From NCBI RefSeq assembly GCF_001638985.1, contig NW_017265148.1:513367-577366 (forward strand): a DNA stretch of 64,000 nucleotides, written 5' to 3'. The stretch comes from Phycomyces blakesleeanus NRRL 1555(-) (lineage: Eukaryota > Mucoromycota > Mucoromycetes > Mucorales > Phycomycetaceae). The notes under the pieces are model-generated. The model did not search any database, was not told the origin of the DNA, and worked only from the letters and a program-made list of their open reading frames with translations. The translations under genes were made by a program, and so were the position numbers. This document shows, in pieces, positions 54,161 through 64,000 of the stretch (position 1 is its first letter; the number at the start of each line of letters is the position of its first letter).

Positions 54161-55515
54161 CACCTGGCTTAGGGTGAAATTGACTTACTTCCAACTCCGC
54201 TAAAATCAAAGAAGTACACCTCTGTTTTTCAAGGTTAAATAAGTTCTCAAAGACATGATCTTTAAAGACAAAAAATGAATGGAAGATTTTGTAATATGTG
54301 TTGCTTATTTATATTAAAAATTGATGGAGGTTTAATAGTTAATAGCTCCTCCATGCTTCTTCCTAACTAATATCATACGATCTTTAATGCTCAGACAAAA
54401 CTTCACACAAGTACTTGCTGTGATTTCTGCCCACTCCTCCAACAAAGCAACGTCCAGTTCTTTTAGCGTGGTAGGCTGGGGTCTTTTATCTCTAACCTTG
54501 TTATCAAGGTAGCTCCACATATTCTCAATTGGATTGAGATCTGGACTTTTTGCAGGCCATGGTAAGATAGCCACATCGTTTCTTTTTTTCCACTGTTCCG
54601 CCAACTTGCTCTTATGTGGTTTGGCATTGTCTTCTTGGAGAAGGTAGGTGGTGGTGTCCTTGTCAGGAAGGGCAGCAAGAAATGGGAGATAGTTGTCCCT
54701 CAGTGTCTGGACATACATTTCTTTTGTCATGTAGTCATCTAATATAACTAGTGGGCCAACACCTCCTGCCCAAATACATCCCCAAACTGATACTGAACCA
54801 CCCAACCCTTGCACTGCTGGTACCAGACAGTCATTGTCATACTTCTCATGTGGTTGGCGCCAAACATATTGCTGTCCACCTTTCTGAAAAAGGGTGAATC
54901 TGGACTCATCACTTCAGATTACTGATGTCCATTCATCATTCCAATTTTTTTGCTCCCTAACCCATTGCAAGCGTGCCTTCTTATGTGCTTCATCTAGGTA
55001 AGGCTTGGCTACAGCAACACAAGAGCGAAGGTCCATATCGTGCAGATATTTGCATACTGTTGCTTGACTGATTGAGATGTCATGCATCTCTTTAACACTG
55101 TGCATGATGGTAGCTAATGTGTCGCGTCTATTTTTTTTGCGGTGAACTTCAAATAACGAATTGCCCATGGTGATAGCTTCTTGGAGGCCCTAGGATGCTC
55201 CTTCTCAGTGCACATCTTCTTTGTCTCGTATTTTTTAATTATACAATAAACAGTTGATTGGGGTATGCCTTCTGCATGTGAAATCTCATAGGAGCTACGT
55301 CCTTCTTTATATCTTCCAATAATCATTCCTTTTTCGAAATCTGTTGTCTTATAATATGAGTTGGTAGTTTTAGCTTTATTGTTCTTTGGCATTGTGATTT
55401 GTTTTATTAGAGAGATTACAGAATTAAAATAAAAAGAAAATAGAGGATGGTCTTCTTGCATAGAAAGAAGTCATGGCGGAGTTGGAAGTAAGTCAATTTC
55501 ACCCTAAGCCAGGTG
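54161..55515 (-). mobile_element. Tc1-type transposon, 1355 bp
   Basis: Inverted ends of about 40 bp, starting CACCTGGCTTAGGGTGAAAT and continuing TGACTTACTTCCAACTCCGC, lie at 54161 and 55515. TA flanks both ends (54159-54160 and 55516-55517). One transposase gene occupies the minus strand. Confidence 0.95.
54332..55392 (-). pseudogene. Tc1/mariner transposase, one frameshift and one TGA
   Basis: It starts at 55392 (MPKNNKAKTTN). A bipartite HTH N-terminus (EGRSSYEISHAEGIPQSTVY) is followed by a frameshift near 55140 and an ISISQATVCKYLHDM helix. The catalytic domain has SDESRF (Asp), YLLQEDNAKPHKS (Asp) and WPAKSPDLNPIENMWSYL (Glu), the DD34E plan of Tc1. The TGA at 54914-54916 directly precedes SDESRF, where Trp is usual in the family (VIWSDES). 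These are the only two defects seen. Confidence 0.9.
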
Positions 55516-55775
55516 TATATATATATGAACGTTAGTAGAAGCTTTAAAGATATCTATAGTTCTTTTATATTTATCAAAAAGCTGATATTGAATTGGATAA
55601 AGTATTATTCTTTAAGTATATGTTTAATTACATATAGCTGTTTGATCTAATAAAGTAGAATATAGCTAGGATGGTACCAGAAAATAATGGGAAGCTATTA
55701 AATTACTTAATAGCAGCATTAACTGAATATCATAAAAAGAAACAAGATATATATATTTTTTTATTTTTACAATCA

Positions 55776-57908
55776 TTAAAAGATTTGGCTTGAATTTTTA
55801 GACAAAAAGTCCAGAGTTCTTTATCTTCTTCTTCTGTTTTCTTCTGCAAGTTCGATTGCTGTTTCTTCACTTACAGAATTGTCAACCATATATTCCTTAA
55901 TACAATGAACAATTCTTTTACATTTATTGAAGAACTGTCAATCATTGTTTCTCCAAGCAATGTCATACCTCGTCTCCATCTCGTGTACAGAAACACAGCC
56001 AGAGAGTTCCACATGTCATTCTCTCCACAAGTCAGGCACCGTCTGCACACCTCTGCTCATTATATACTGAACAGGTATGTCTGGCAGCTGGGAAATTGGT
56101 CCAGAGTTGTTGGCCGGGACTGGAAATGCTTGGACCTCTGTTGATCTAGCTCCATCTCTTTCCCCTCCATCTTCTTGAAGGGACCAAAGAGGAATTCTCC
56201 CAGATACCAAGTCATCAATCTTCTGGTGAAGAGCACCAAACTCCTGCAGAACTTCTCTGCGAAACTCACTGTCTGCATTCTGCATGTCAGCCAACTTTCT
56301 GGCCATCAGAGGAAGTGCTCTCTGCAAAAAGATGTCAGTAGGCTCGACATCTGTTTCCACAAAAGTCTTGACTGATCTAAAACATTGACATGTAAATATA
56401 TTAGAGCTATTTTTTTCACTGTATTATATATTAGTTTTTTTTTACCTCTTGAACTCAATGTATTTGGGATCATGGAATACACCATGCTGCCACAATAGGT
56501 GCCCTGGAGTTTTGCTCATCATTAACACAGAATTCTGTAGAAAAGTGATTCTTAATTGCTTCAGAAGCTCCAGAAACCCATGTGCAGCTGCGGTTTGCTG
56601 GCATGCTCCTGACAAAATCCTGTTATACCAAAAGTCTACCATTGGGAAAACCTTGCACTGGAGCGACTTGGCTGGTTTTACTTGGGCTCTTGGCAAGTAG
56701 AACTGCCCCTCAGCTGACAGAAATCCAGCTATAATACGCATCACACCTCTTGGAAGATTGGTGAGATATGCACCATTCATTGTGCTGCTATTCCAGTGAA
56801 CCTGCCTTCTGATATCCGACTTGTTGGCATCACTCATGTCAGCCATTCTTGCTGATGATCCATGGGCAGCATGGGTCTTTGCTTTGAAAATGATTCCACA
56901 GGCCTTGAATGCCCTGTTGATTACTTTGAGATGGGTGGAGTAAGGCATTTCCCTGGTTGGTTCCTGCCCAGATCATAGTAACTTATGGTTGAACCATTCC
57001 TTGGATGTTTCAAAAGATGGAAACTGCTCACCATCAATATGTCATCTCCAGAAGAAATAGCATCCAAGTGCCATGAATAGACAAATCTCAACCTTGGAAT
57101 TTCTCAAGCAGGCTGCAAGCTCAATTTGTCTGAACTAGTTCGTCTTTCTCTGCTTCAAGACCAAGACAAAGGCAGAGCATTCAGAAGGTCCTTCATGATC
57201 CAACATGACTGTCTGAAGGTCGGCAAATTTGGCTTTTCTTTCAGATTTGCCACAGAGCATACAAAAATGCAACAGGAGAAAAGACACCACATTTCTCAAG
57301 TCACCTCTGCTTGATCTTGAGAAATAATAGCTAACAATGCTAGAAATCTCGTTCTCTGTGGTGTACCCATCCACCAGAGTTCCAAGGCCACGGTCCTGGT
57401 GTTCAGCACAATGGGTACACTCATCATTGAACTTCATATTGTCCAACAGCTGGATACAAGCCTTGCAAGGGTGAGGGTGGTTGTTCACACTGAATTTAAC
57501 TTGCTTCTGGTACATATCCACAATAGCAGCAAGATAGGCATTGCAGTTCTATACTTGATGGTTTTTCTAGTGTCTCTTCTGTGGGTTTGGTTGACAACCT
57601 AACAGAAGATAAGATAATTAATTCAATTACGTACAGAATATATCTCCAAACAACAGCAAAAAACTTACACAGTCTTTAAGAAACAAATGGAGCTTATCTC
57701 CATATACAGTGTAGCAATTTTCAAGGGGAATGCTCGAGAAAGCTTCATCACATCAATCTTTATACTTTTTTTGCTTAGAAGCATAGCTTCTCTTTGTGTT
57801 CTCTGGTCTGTTAACTTCAGCTTCGCAAAAAGTAGACACCTGGGCCTCCATTATTCTAACATTCACATCAGAGATTGCGGCAGAATAGCTAGGAGCATTT
57901 GGGTTCAT
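55776..57908 (-). pseudogene. Crypton-like tyrosine recombinase with GCR1_C-like tail, degraded
   Basis: Exon 1 (57908-57669) reads RPENTKRSYASKQKKYKD. An intron (57599-57668, GTAAGT...TTAG) leads into NAYLAAIVDMYQKQV after a frameshift. Then come LVDGYTTENEI, RGDLRNVVSFLLLHF and LDHEGPSECSA, resembling fungal Ndc10/CBF3-like and Crypton proteins. The recombinase core HAAHGSSARMAD...QVHWNSSTMNGAYLTNLPRG provides the His-Arg-His/Trp-Tyr series. A second intron (56377-56445) leads to a coiled coil, then VQTVPDLWRE and a GCR1_C-like DNA-binding tail. TGA stops replace probable Trp in several places (KYKD-W, WRE-W), and a TAG follows KTN. Such enzymes recombine DNA via a covalent Tyr intermediate. 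No element ends were identified. Confidence 0.75.
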
Positions 57909-58348
57909 TTTGAGTAGATATTAAAAGATCTGGGAAGATGAAAAGATAGCACTTTTACATGCTACTTATATTAAAGTCTTACCAGAAAATTCATTGCAAT
58001 TTATTATGCTTAGTAAGAGATGACTAAGAGAAATTCCGACATTAAGATATTGCTATACATATATATGAGAAACAAGACAAGTACTTAATAAAGGAAATCT
58101 GCTTCTTCATCAATATGTTAAAGAACATATATAAAAATATAATGATAATTTTTTAGATGTGTGTAAAAAAACTGAATTTTTAATAAAGTTTTATTAGGCT
58201 GCATATAACATGGAAAAAAAAAAAATCGTGGTGACCTTTATTGAAAAGAAATAATTATTTCAGGTGGGAACCTAAGATATTGGCCATTATTCCAGCATCA
58301 GTCATTAAAAATGAACATCCAGAGAAATCTTTAGAAATCCTCACCCCT
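57909..58348. other. AT-rich spacer, no gene seen
   Basis: This lies upstream of the Crypton-like gene and would hold its promoter. I see no repeats or RNA genes. Confidence 0.4.
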
Positions 58349-58486
58349 TGATAATAATAAATAATCAATTATGTATATTAGATAATATCATAAAGGCAGA
58401 TCTATTTTACTGGAATAGCTGAAGATATTATTTTATCCTTCAGTCTTACTCTCAGATTCAGCAGTAATCAATACTCATTTATAACA
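58349..58486 (-). repeat. Fragment of a family A LTR
   Basis: 138 bp of the LTR 5' portion, reversed, ending ATTTATAACA, with an internal deletion and C-to-T changes. It is truncated on its left side. Confidence 0.8.
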
Positions 58487-60853
58487 GCTGCTTTACCCTT
58501 GACCAAAACAAATTTGTTTCAGAAAATTAGGAGAAGAATAAAAACAAAAATAATGAGAAGTCAAATTGTTATAATAAGAAATAAAAATAATATAAATAAA
58601 ATATAAATTAAAATATAAAATTAGAATTAGGAGTTTGAAACTTTGTGACTGATTTAAAAGGTTGAAATCGATTGAAAAAGAGACTAGCACTGCAGCTGAT
58701 AAAAGTCACAACTCACTTAATCATCTAATCTGACATGTGATGTGTTAGGTTTGTTGTAGATTATAATGGATCACTTGGCAAAAAAAATATAATGATAATA
58801 GAATAGAACAGAATATGGATACAGTAAAAGATGGTAAGCAGCAATAGTTGACAGGTAAGAAAAGAGAGAACAACCAATAGAATCGTTGTTAAAAGCGAGA
58901 GAGAGGGAAAGATGTATGAAAAGAGAATGACAAAACAGAAAAGTAATAATTGACGAGGAGACCAAAACCAACAAACAATCTTTCTAAAACCAAGGAACTA
59001 ATATGTTATGTTGCAAGATGATATAAATTACAAAGAGAAGAAAACAAGAAAAAAGATACTGAAACTGGATCAAAGGATAATGGATAATATTTTATTGAAT
59101 AAAATTGCTTCTCTTTTATAAACAAAGAGATTTACAGTTGATAATAGAAGTTTAGAAAAATAAAGATAGTAAAAATAGAATGATGAATAATTGATAAGGC
59201 AAGAATAAAATATATGAATAAAAATATAGTAAAAATATAACAATAAAAGTACTGATATTGGCAAGATGAATTGTGTGCATTGTAGAAAAGAAATGTTACT
59301 AGCATGGATGACCATAATTTTGAATGAGTACAATGTGGACAAATATGGTAATAAGGGAAAAGGAAAAATTATTGTGTGTTGAAGAAACAGGGAATGGAAA
59401 TGAGATTTTTCCTGTGCATAGAAAAATTATCCTCTTACCACCAAGGGCACAGCACCACATCAACAAACAATTGACGTCAGCCCCTCAAAACTGAGACGAC
59501 ATGTCACAACAAACCACTGGACAAACCCACCTAGCAGACTGACCTTCTGGTACCGGACACCATGACATGGCCAAAAGCTGGAGTTGCTCACAACACACAT
59601 GACATATGATGCATGTGTTGCTTATATTTGTGATAAATGTTGACAGGTAATATATTATCACTGCTTTTTGAGGTTTGTATGAGTTCATAGATGTGAAATA
59701 AACTCTCTTTTCCACAAGAGAGAAAAAGACAAACTCAAAAGAAAATGTAGAATTAAAGATAATAAAAGCAATAAGAGAAAAATAAGAGAAAAGCAGTACT
59801 ATTGATCCATCTCGATAGACTTGACTCAATATACTTGGATAATCAAATAAGTAAAATATCAACAGCATTAAATATTAAGAGAACTTGTTTTCAGAAAAAA
59901 GACAAACAAAAAGCAATGTTAATTAAATGCAAGTATTGCGGTATTTATAGTTTGCAATTGACTTGTTGAATAATTAAATAAATAAAATTATTATAAAAAA
60001 ATAGTAAAAGTTGTATAATTGATGATCTATTAAATGTGATTTGTTGTTTACTATCATTAAGTACAAATAAAATAAAATAATTATTAAGTCATAATCATGA
60101 AGATGATTATGCCTGTAAGAAAATATAATAATATTAATTCTAGGTTGATTTGTTCAGTTAAATATAGTGAGAAAATAACATATAATATGTGGTTGCGTGA
60201 AGTTATCATTAACAAGATGATGCTTTTTTATTATACTTATTGGTGTTTTGCTTTCGAATAGAAAAATTGCTTTCTATTCAGCCTTGGCCACTGTCAGAAA
60301 ATAAAAAACAAATAGAATAGAATTTTTCTACAATCACAAAGAATTCTGCAACATTGCCGCACTGCCGGACAACCAAAATTTTGTTAAGTGCTGACCATTT
60401 TTACAACACTCTGTGTCAACAACTGTCACGTGTGGTATGTAACTGTGAGTAGAAGATGTACAAGAAAAGATAATTGTATATAAAAAGAGAAATTGAAAAG
60501 AGAAATTGAGGGTTTGAGTTTGATATCGGATAAATTAAGATGATAAAATAGCCTCTTTGTTACTAAATAGATCAGTTAAAGAAATTAAAAGGGAAACTAA
60601 CACTAAGATAAGAATATAAATAATTTGAATGATCAGAGAAATAGTTAAACTAAAAGAAGTGAAGTAAATAATACTAATTCTAAAGAGTTAACTATAAGAA
60701 AAAAATATTTAATAGAGTAAAAGATTTAGCTAAATGGAAATTAACTATGGTAAATTTACTAAGAGATAAATAAAAGAGGAATGAGACAAAATAATAAAAT
60801 AAAAGAGGATGGTCAATCTTTCACAAAGACTTGACAGAAAAATAAATAAAATG
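58487..60853. repeat. AT-rich degenerate repeat region, no gene
   Basis: 58510-58695 is a diverged direct copy of 62848-63048 (both end TTGAAATCGATTGAAAAAG, then GRGACT). Unique low-complexity AT-rich DNA fills the rest. The open frames here are Leu/Phe/Tyr-rich translations of AT-rich sequence and not credible genes. Confidence 0.55.
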
Positions 60854-61810
60854 TGCTATAAATAAGTATTGACTACTGCTGTAATTGAGAATAAGTCTGA
60901 AGGAAATAATATAAGACCTCAGCTATTGCAGTCAAAGGTGTCTACCAATTATTTTATTATTTAACACACAGGTTTAGCATGCATGATAGTGATTATATTT
61001 CATATAATGATATCACCATAATATGGGATACATTAGTGAATTATTATAAGCATAATTATAACTTATAAACACATTTACTTTCAATGTTAATACTTCATTG
61101 GGACTACACACATTTATATAATTAATCATATATTAATTATCCCAAGATCACATTGCTCTGATTAAGGCTCAGATAGAATTGATTATCGGACCCCAGTCAT
61201 ATAATTTTCCCAATCCAAAATAATATAAATAGCAGTAGTAGTTCAGTGTAGAAATCTGATTAAATTTTGATACAAAATCTTTCTCAATAAACAAACTCTA
61301 CACAAGTTTTCACAAATCTTTGTTCCTCATTTCAAATCTTGAATTCTTTCTCTTATAACTTCTTAAAAAACTTTAACCACCACAACAAAATGGAAGAAAT
61401 TTCACAAGAGAGATCAGAGATAATAGGTAGCATCTTAAAGAAAACTTATATCAGAAAAATTTGACAGTTGTTTATTGATTAATTTTAGAAAGATATTTAT
61501 ACGACTTTATAGATAAAATATATGGCAAAAATAGGCTAGATAAAACTTGATGAGATAATTGTAAATAAAAATATAAAGAAAAATAACTATATAAATATTT
61601 TGTCATGAAAGAAGAAATAGATGAAGTTATAATATATAACTATAAGAAAAAAAATATCAGAAAGAAGTATGTTATAAATAAAGGGAAAAATTATTCAGTT
61701 AACAATTTTGGTAAAGTAGTATTTGAGAGGAAGCGTCACATTTAGTGTGCAGGAATAAAATAAAAAGAAAAGGGAGAAAACAATTTCGGGAAAAATAAAG
61801 GAGAAAGATT
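60520..61810 (+). repeat. First copy of a ~1-kb imperfect direct repeat
   Basis: With the solo LTR removed, it aligns to about 62140-62840. Shared landmarks are GGTCAATCTT...CAAAGACTTGAC, AAGAGAGATCAG, TTTGACARTTGTTTATTGATT, AATTTTGGTAAAGTAGT and CGTCACATTTAGTGTG. Confidence 0.65.
60854..61387 (+). mobile_element. Solo LTR, family B, older copy
   Basis: 534 bp, with the duplication AAATG at 60849-60853 and 61388-61392. It carries many transitions (C to T, G to A) relative to 49076-49607. The other copy of the host direct repeat (near 62425) preserves the empty site. Confidence 0.95.
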
Positions 61811-63073
61811 TTAATTTTTAGAAAATCAGTTTTTAGAAAAAGGCGATTTTTTGAAAATAGAAGAAAGAAATTAAAATTAAAATTAAAACTTTGAAGAAAA
61901 ATTAAAAGGGGTTTTTAAAAGAAAGTCTGAACTTGGTAAAATTTCGTTTTTGGATTGAGGCTACAACTGTTATTACTTTATGTGTCTCCAATGACACATG
62001 TGGTACTTTGTTGTGTGTATAGTGTATACAAAAAAGGCAAGGTATAGGTAATAATAAAAATTGAATTCCATAATGAGGTAGGGTTATTTGAATTTGGGAA
62101 ACAAATGTAATAAAATGTAAATTAAATAAGAAAAACTACTTCTAGAAGAGAAAAATAGAAGGAATTTCAGAAGGGAAAAAATATCTAGAACTAGTAAAAG
62201 GAAATAAATAATGCTAATGTAAAATAAACTAAGTTAAGGGAAGTATTCAGAGAATAAAAGATTAAAAATTAACTAAGAGAATTTCTAAGGTAATTTTAGA
62301 ATAAAAAATAAAGAGAAAATTTAACAAAAGGAAAATTATAAAATTTGAGAAGAAGAAAAATAATAGAAAAATAATAGAAAATAGTCAATCTTCTACAAAG
62401 ACTTGACTAAAAAAACAGTAAACGGAAGAAAAATTTACAAGAGAGATCAGGGAAAATAGATAGCATCTTTAGAGAAAACTTTTATATTAGAAAAATTTGA
62501 CAATTGTTTATTGATTGATTTTGAAGAGTTATTTATACTATTTCTTGGATAAAATTTATAGCAAAAATAGGTTGCACTAATGTCTAGGAGATAATTGTAA
62601 TAAAAAGATAGATAAAATAATTGTAATTGGGATTCATCATAAAAGAAAAATAAATGAAGTTATAATACATAACTACAGAGAATGGAAAAGATCAGGAAGG
62701 AGTATGTTATAAAGAAATAAAAAAACTACAGTTAATAATTTTGGTAAAGTAGTGTTGAGAGGAAAACGTCACATTTAGTGTGTAAGAAAAGTAAGAAAAA
62801 TAAAAAAGGGAGAAACTAATTTCGGGAAAGAATAAAGGGAAGGGAAATTTGTCTTCAGAAAATTGGAAAAGAATAAAAATGAAAATAACGAGAAGTCAAA
62901 CATTTAGAATAAGAAATAAAATTAATATAAATAAAATTAAAATTAAACTTAAAATATAAAATTATAATTGGGGGTTTGAGACTGTGTGACTGATTAAAAA
63001 GATTGAAATCGATTGAAAAAGGGACTTGTATTGCGGCCAATACAATTAACATTGCACCGCCATCTCCCACATT
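61811..63073 (+). repeat. Second copy of the direct repeat and flank, no gene
   Basis: 62140-62840 pairs with 60520-61810, and 62848-63048 pairs with 58510-58695. The region is very AT-rich with no supported coding sequence. Confidence 0.55.
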
Positions 63074-63156
63074 GGAGAGATGGCCGAGTTGGTCTAAGGC
63101 GTCACGTTAAGGCCGTGATCTCTTCGGAGGCGTGGGTTCGAATCCCACTCTCTTCA
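63074..63156 (+). tRNA. tRNA-Leu (anticodon AAG)
   Basis: 83 nt, class II, folded by hand. The acceptor GGAGAGA pairs with TCTCTTC (one G-U), with discriminator A. The anticodon stem TCACG/CGTGA encloses the loop TTAAGGC with AAG at 63109-63111. The extra arm is CTCTTCGGAGG-like. The T arm is GTGGG-TTCGAAT-CCCAC. The A box (TGGCCGAGTTGGTC) and B box (GGTTCGAATCC) are intact, and a T-run at 63160 can end Pol III transcription. No intron. Confidence 0.97.
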
Positions 63157-63603
63157 CGTTTTTCATTCACATGAAATATTTTGGCATTATTTTTGTTGTT
63201 GTTTTCGATCTGAGTTGTTCTTCCAATGCTGTCAGAGTTGACATTGGTGAACAAAATTGGTAGTTATAAGCAGCCAGTAAGAGTTGACTTTTTAGGATAA
63301 AAGATCTTGAATTTGCTGATTGGTCTTTCATATATGTTTTAGATGTTTAAGATGGTGAATATACTTGTAGAAGATATTACTGGACAACAGGCATCTAAGA
63401 CATATTATCATAGCTATTCTTTTAGCCAGAAATCAATTATCATTTTGTATAAATAGTCAAGAAATATATTTAATAAAAAGCATCTTTATTCTTATCTAAA
63501 AACTATTTATAAACTTGACAATCCCCAGTGGTATTGATTCTGCAACTTAGTTACAAGTGCCAGAAAAGAAATACCAGATTGAGACTTGACAATTGGTAGC
63601 TGA
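63157..63603. other. Spacer between tRNA-Leu and the right-edge ORF
   Basis: AT-rich, with the Pol III terminator at its start. I see no gene or recognisable repeat. Confidence 0.4.
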
Positions 63604-64000
63604 ATGAACAGTTCCTCTGCCCAAACTAGTGTCCAATTTACTAATGCTCAGAAAAAGAAATTTGAAATCGAAGAACGAGTTCAGGCCCTGCTTCTCACTG
63701 AACTTGCCAGTTCTTTTGCTGCTTCCCATACTGTACCTTCACTTCCTGAAGAGCAGTGTCTTCGTTCCTCTCCATCTCGCATAGCTTTTTGGGACACCCA
63801 AGCTCAAAACATAGTTGCTAAACTATCTGGTGTACCTGTCTCTACACCTCCTGCTCCCGACTCCCCAGTCCACATACCTGTTCCCAGCTCTCTGCCCATG
63901 AGTACTCCTCCTGTCCCAGCCGACCCTGTTGCTCCTGCTGCCATGACCATGCCCAAACTGATTGTTGCTTTTACTGCAGCTCTCTGCTGTTCGCAACTGC
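63604..64000 (+). CDS. N-terminal part of an unknown Pro-rich ORF, cut by the window end
   Basis: An ATG at 63604 opens at least 132 codons with no stop up to the edge. It begins MNSSSAQTSVQFTNAQKKKF, continues with a charged helix, and then a Pro/Ala/Val-rich stretch (VPVSTPPAPDSP, TPPVPADPVAPAAM). The codon choice is C-rich, like the LINE and gypsy Gag regions and unlike the AT-rich surroundings. It could therefore be a retrotransposon ORF1 or Gag, or the start of a host gene. I cannot decide. Confidence 0.5.
   Translation, partial: MNSSSAQTSVQFTNAQKKKFEIEERVQALLLTELASSFAASHTVPSLPEEQCLRSSPSRIAFWDTQAQNIVAKLSGVPVSTPPAPDSPVHIPVPSSLPMSTPPVPADPVAPAAMTMPKLIVAFTAALCCSQL

Noticed and set aside
58493..59868. 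Several minus-strand frames of 60-130 aa
   Set aside because: They are Leu/Ile/Phe/Tyr-rich translations of AT-rich DNA with no domain or conserved neighbour.

Overview
The window reads as nuclear DNA of a filamentous fungus, most likely an early-diverging (Mucoromycota-type) one. It is AT-rich with short introns of about 65-70 bp and one nuclear tRNA. Its transposon repertoire is typical of such fungi: Plavaka-type CACTA elements, chromodomain Ty3/gypsy, Tc1/mariner-IS630, a Crypton-like tyrosine recombinase, PIF/Harbinger, MULE and LINE. No search was run, so the taxonomy is an inference. Apart from one host gene cut by the left edge, a tRNA-Leu and an open reading frame running off the right edge, almost everything is mobile DNA, nested several layers deep.

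Layout. 1-732: 5' part of a host gene (minus strand). 1641-7599: a 6 kb element with 180-bp terminal inverted repeats (TIRs) and TA flanks, carrying a broken zinc-finger transposase-like gene and a broken IS630/DDE_3 transposase. 7701-17523: a Plavaka/CACTA element (CACTA ends, 3-bp ATT duplication) with a 5.25-kb LINE (7780-13027) inserted near its left end. About 17570-32916: a PIF/Harbinger element whose transposase (17.7-18.83 and 30.2-30.8 kb) is split by a second Plavaka/CACTA element (18834-30206, CAA duplication). That CACTA element is itself interrupted by a complete Ty3/gypsy element (19290-25619, LTRs identical by eye, CAACC duplication) and an LTR of another family. The Harbinger partner Myb/SANT-like gene lies at 31.5-32.6 kb beside a solo LTR. 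33369-35924: a second copy of the zinc-finger transposase-like gene.

36904-45445 is the most striking part: an 8.5-kb, almost perfect palindrome flanked by TA. Each arm of about 4.1-4.3 kb carries an intact IS630-like transposase (445 aa) and an intact 505-aa protein of unknown function. The arms meet at a 164-bp spacer bordered by a 50-bp hairpin minisatellite (5 copies on the left, 2 on the right). I regard this as a giant-TIR (foldback) transposon and the best candidate for an undescribed system.

46.7-53.96 kb: a 5'-truncated gypsy pol whose 3' LTR was hit by a MULE (49049-53480, 8-bp AAAATATA duplication). The MULE transposase is followed by an OTU-protease-like domain whose catalytic Cys is replaced by Tyr. 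Two solo LTRs are inserted in the MULE. 54161-55515: a Tc1 element. 55.8-57.9 kb: a Crypton-like tyrosine recombinase with a GCR1_C-like tail. 58-63 kb: AT-rich degenerate repeats and a solo LTR. 63074-63156: tRNA-Leu(AAG). 63604 onward: start of an unknown Pro-rich open frame.

Most transposase genes are broken. The nonsense codons are mostly TGA at positions where Arg (CGA) or Trp (TGG) is expected, suggesting C-to-T decay. The exceptions are the two genes of the palindromic element, open and identical in both arms, and the gypsy element, which has a single stop.
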